Shown: in pieces, positions 61,529 through 64,000 of the stretch
Layout of the letters: each line of letters opens with the position of its first letter
Numbering within the stretch: position 1 is the stretch's first letter
NCBI RefSeq assembly: GCF_001500025.1
Contig: NZ_LQIW01000005.1
Coordinates: 62,001-126,000, forward strand
From: Mycobacterium sp. IS-1590
GTDB lineage: Bacteria > Actinomycetota > Actinomycetes > Mycobacteriales > Mycobacteriaceae
Direction: 5' to 3'
DNA: 64,000 nucleotides
The notes under the pieces: model-generated
What the model was told of the DNA's origin: nothing
Databases searched by the model: none
Seen by the model: only the letters and a program-made list of their open reading frames with translations
Position numbers and translations under genes: made by a program

Positions 61529-61549
61529 AACCCTCGTCGAGAGAGGGTT
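61529..61549 (-). promoter_or_regulatory. leader hairpin that can mask a Shine-Dalgarno
   Basis: A perfect 7-bp stem (AACCCTC/GAGGGTT, 7-nt loop) in the leader of the secreted protein gene. On the minus-strand transcript the second arm, GAGGGTT, is the best Shine-Dalgarno candidate 12 nt before ATG 61518, so folding would hide it. Confidence 0.4.
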
Positions 61550-61646
61550 TGAAAGACGATTGTTACACAGAAATAGCCCCGCAATACAGAGCTATTGATG
61601 ACGTTTACGAGCGGGTCGCTGCAAATCTTTGCCGACCGAAGAACCA

Positions 61647-61713
61647 TCGCGAATGGCGGCTCAAGATCAAAGTCCCCGCGACCGGTTCTGAAGTCGACGT
61701 CGCGAATGGCGGC
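61647..61713 (+). repeat. 14-bp direct repeat, 53-bp period
   Basis: TCGCGAATGGCGGC occurs at 61647-61660 and again at 61700-61713. Related cores (CGCCATCGCG near 61755 and CGCGATGGCG near 61838) follow. No function can be assigned. Confidence 0.6.
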
Positions 61714-62042
61714 ACCAGATTCCCGGGGTAGACGAGCTCAGCCTCTCCGGACGCCATCGCGGCAGGTCGAGGTAGGCGACCGGGTCGCCGTGACACCGCG
61801 AGGACCGAGTCGGAGGCCCGATTGGGCAGACCCGTCCCGCGATGGCGAAATTAAACCGGCGGAACTTTGATCTTGGTGGCCAATTGGTAGCCGGGGAAAC
61901 GGTCCGCTGGGGCGAGGACACGTGGTTTTAAGCGGACAGTCTAAACAGCCCCGCCGCGGACGAGCGCTGACAGACTGTCCACGAACCGGTGGCAGGTGAC
62001 GGGCACCGCTCTCGAGCGAGTCCCGGGAAAGGCGGAACGCTG

Positions 62043-63287
62043 ATGACGGTGAGCGCCGACGAAGGCGTGCAAGACAGCCGAAACAGCGCCGTCGACGAGG
62101 GTGCCGTGCATTACGACCCCTACGACGCCGATCTCAACTTCGACCCCTACCCGATGTTCTCGCGGATCCGCGAGCACGCGCCGCTCTATTACAACGCCGA
62201 GCACGACTTCTATGCGCTGAGCCGCTACGCCGACGTCGACGCGGCGCTGCTCGACCACGAGTCGTTCAGCTCGGCGCGCGGCGCGGTGCTGGAGATCATC
62301 AAGGCCGGCCTGGACATCCCACCCGGCACGCTGATCTTCGAGGATCCGCCGATCCACAACATCCACCGCAAGCTGTTGTCGCGGATCTTCACCCCCAGGA
62401 AGGTCAACGCGCTCGAACCGAAGATCCGTCAGTTCACCGCCCGTTGCCTGGACCCCTTGGTCGGTGCCGGCCGCTTCGACTTCGTCAAGGATCTCGGAGC
62501 TCAGATGCCCATGCGCGTGATCGGCATGCTGCTGGGCATCCCGGAGGCCGACCAGGAATATGTGATCGAACACGGCGAGTCGACGATCCGCACCGAACGG
62601 GGTGGAAAGATGACCGACAACCCCGACGGCCCCATCGCCACCGGGCAGGTCTTCGCCGATTACATCGACTGGCGGGCACGACATCCCGGCGACGACATCA
62701 TGACCGAACTGTTGAACGCCGAGTTCGTCGACGAGACCGGCACGCTGCGGCGGCTGGGCCGCGAGGAGCTCCTGCTCTACCTGCAGGTGATCGCGACGGC
62801 AGGCAGCGAGACCACCACCCGGCTGATCGGTTGGGCCGGCAAGCTGCTGTCCGATCACCCCGAGCAGCGGCGCGCGCTGGTGGCCGACCGGTCACTGCTT
62901 CCCGCTGCCGTCGAGGAGGTCGTGCGCTTCGAGCCGCCCGCCCCGCATGTCTGCCGGTATGTCAGCCGCGACGTGACGTACTACGGCCAGACGGTGCCCG
63001 AGGGCAGCGCGATGATGTTGATCGTCGGTGCGGCCAACCGTGACCCGCGACGCTTCGGTGCAGACAGCGAGCAGTTCAATGTCCATCGGCGGCCACGTCA
63101 GCACCTCGGCTTCGGGGTGGGCACGCATTTCTGCCTCGGCAACGCGCTCGCACGACTGGAAGGACGCATCGCGCTGGACGAGATCATTCAACGATTCCCG
63201 GACTGGCACGTCGACCTCGCCGATGCCGAGCTCAGCCCGACATCCACCGTGCGTGGATGGGAGTCGATGCCGGCTGTGGTGGACTGA
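62043..63287 (+). CDS. cytochrome P450
   Basis: A 414-aa P450: I-helix ATAGSETTTRL, ExxR in EEVVRFEPP and haem loop FGVGTHFCLG, all intact. The N-terminal YDPYDADLNFDPYPMFSRIREHAPLYYN is typical of mycobacterial soluble P450s. ATG 62043 follows AAGGCGG. It is unlike the P450 at 4819 in sequence detail. A crotonase gene follows after 120 bp on the same strand. Substrate unknown. Confidence 0.92.
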   Translation: MTVSADEGVQDSRNSAVDEGAVHYDPYDADLNFDPYPMFSRIREHAPLYYNAEHDFYALSRYADVDAALLDHESFSSARGAVLEIIKAGLDIPPGTLIFEDPPIHNIHRKLLSRIFTPRKVNALEPKIRQFTARCLDPLVGAGRFDFVKDLGAQMPMRVIGMLLGIPEADQEYVIEHGESTIRTERGGKMTDNPDGPIATGQVFADYIDWRARHPGDDIMTELLNAEFVDETGTLRRLGREELLLYLQVIATAGSETTTRLIGWAGKLLSDHPEQRRALVADRSLLPAAVEEVVRFEPPAPHVCRYVSRDVTYYGQTVPEGSAMMLIVGAANRDPRRFGADSEQFNVHRRPRQHLGFGVGTHFCLGNALARLEGRIALDEIIQRFPDWHVDLADAELSPTSTVRGWESMPAVVD

Positions 63288-63407
63288 CGGACGAGCGATA
63301 CGCACGAGATCAGATCTTCGCCCTGACGAATTCGATTGCGTCGGAGGCGTTCAGCTGCCCGGCTACGCGGGCCGCCTATCGAGTAACACACAGTGGAGGA
63401 AGCCAAC

Positions 63408-64000
63408 ATGCCAGAGTACGACTACGAAGAGATGAAGCGTGAAGCCGAGCAGCACATCCGATTCGAGAAGGACCGGAAGAACCGAATCGCCTACATCACG
63501 TTCAACCGGCCCGAGGCGCAGAACTCGACGACGATGGGCATGCGTCAGCTCTACGCCGACATGATCCACAAGTGCAATGTCGACGACGATGTCAAGGTCG
63601 TCGTGATTCGCGGCGAGGGCGAGGATTTCGGCAGTGGTGGCGATCTTCCCGAACAGCGGGGCATGCTCGAGAACCCGGGCATGCCGCTGCTGCACGAACT
63701 TGCGATCAACGACGATGACGTCAAGTACCCGCCCGGCGGCTCGTATCGGTACCTGTCGACGGTCACCGACTTCTATGCCAAGGCACGTGCCGGCAACCGC
63801 CCGCTGCAGGAACTTCGCAAGGTCAGCATCATCGAAGCGAAGGGGTATTGCTACGGCTGGCACTTCTATCAGGCGGGCGACGCCGATCTGGTGGTCTCCT
63901 CCGACGATGCGCTCTTCGGCCATCCGGCGTTCCGTTATGTCGGATGGGGCCCGCGGTTGTGGTGGTGGGCCGAAACGATGGGTCTGCGCAAGTTCTCCGA
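63408..64000 (+). CDS. enoyl-CoA hydratase/isomerase (crotonase), cut by window end
   Basis: ATG 63408 follows GTGGAGGA and the frame is open to the last base (197 codons seen). It reads RIAYITFNRPEAQNSTTMGMRQLYADMI, GEDFGSGGDLPEQ, IIEAKGYCYGWHFYQAGDADLVVSSDDALFGHPAF, a crotonase fold with a large insert before the second oxyanion segment. The usual catalytic Glu positions are not conserved. The C-terminal part is outside the window. Confidence 0.85.
   Translation, partial: MPEYDYEEMKREAEQHIRFEKDRKNRIAYITFNRPEAQNSTTMGMRQLYADMIHKCNVDDDVKVVVIRGEGEDFGSGGDLPEQRGMLENPGMPLLHELAINDDDVKYPPGGSYRYLSTVTDFYAKARAGNRPLQELRKVSIIEAKGYCYGWHFYQAGDADLVVSSDDALFGHPAFRYVGWGPRLWWWAETMGLRKFS

Larger units (their letters stand above)
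61519..62042. other. 524-bp intergenic region with repeats
   Basis: No gene is supported. It holds an AACCCTC/GAGGGTT hairpin (61529-61549), a GCAAA-TC-TTTGC palindrome (61621-61632), a 14-bp direct repeat at 61647 and 61700, and near-copies of its core CGCGA(A)TGGCG further on. It must carry promoters for the secreted protein (minus) and the P450 (plus). Confidence 0.6.

Overview
The window is a high-GC, gene-dense stretch that reads as a fast-growing mycobacterium (Mycobacterium/Mycolicibacterium type). The evidence is the large number of CoA-thioester genes (FadD, FadE, EchA and FadA types), KshA-like Rieske oxygenases, P450s and a mycofactocin-type SDR, together with a locus laid out like M. 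tuberculosis Rv1354c-Rv1355c (GAF-GGDEF-EAL next to an E1/nitroreductase fusion). Nearly all genes sit in tight operons with ATGA, GTGA, TGATG or 8-nt overlaps. No rRNA, tRNA, IS element, prophage or CRISPR array was seen.

Positions 1-30,300 look like one catabolic region. It holds a Rieske oxygenase, acyl-CoA synthetases, an aldehyde dehydrogenase, a P450, a CaiB-type CoA-transferase, a molybdopterin oxidoreductase, thiolases, three ACMSD-type amidohydrolases, an acyl-CoA dehydrogenase pair, crotonases, a DapA-type lyase and SDRs. Its promoters share a 19-bp operator, TACTGTAA-N3-TTACAGTA. Eight two-armed copies lie at 1-21, 3875, 4757, 8254, 11894, 23660, 25622 and 30253, plus a lone half-site at 84. 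Two closely related TetR regulators (6031 and 25817) lie beside copies of this site and are the obvious candidates to bind it. The substrate is unknown. The enzyme set suits an oxygenated ring compound or branched lipid that is activated to a CoA ester, beta-oxidised and cleaved by retro-aldol or decarboxylating steps. Two genes in this region are decayed: an isochorismatase-like hydrolase (1127-1396) and the 5' end of an aldehyde dehydrogenase (3683-3828).

Positions 26,600-44,600 hold further beta-oxidation operons: thioesterase-GntR-crotonase plus a thiolase; an operon of three crotonases followed by three AMP-forming synthetases; SDR-thiolase-FadE-GntR; FadE plus a mycofactocin-type SDR; then a MaoC hydratase and purU.

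Positions 44,700-52,800 are of a different kind. A GNAT/acyl-HSL-synthase-like protein is coupled to an E1(ThiF)-nitroreductase fusion and then to a c-di-GMP synthase/phosphodiesterase. These are followed by a short flavoprotein, two TetR regulators with a gamma-butyrolactone-receptor-like N-terminus, and a PAS protein. This looks like a small-molecule signalling locus and is the most intriguing uncharacterised unit apart from the operator regulon.

Positions 52,900-64,000 hold a PimC/PimD-like FadE pair, a tandem universal stress protein with a possible DosR box, an operon of Rieske oxygenase, DapB-like reductase and TetR, a nitronate-monooxygenase-family enzyme, a secreted mycobacterial protein, a second P450, and a crotonase cut by the window end.
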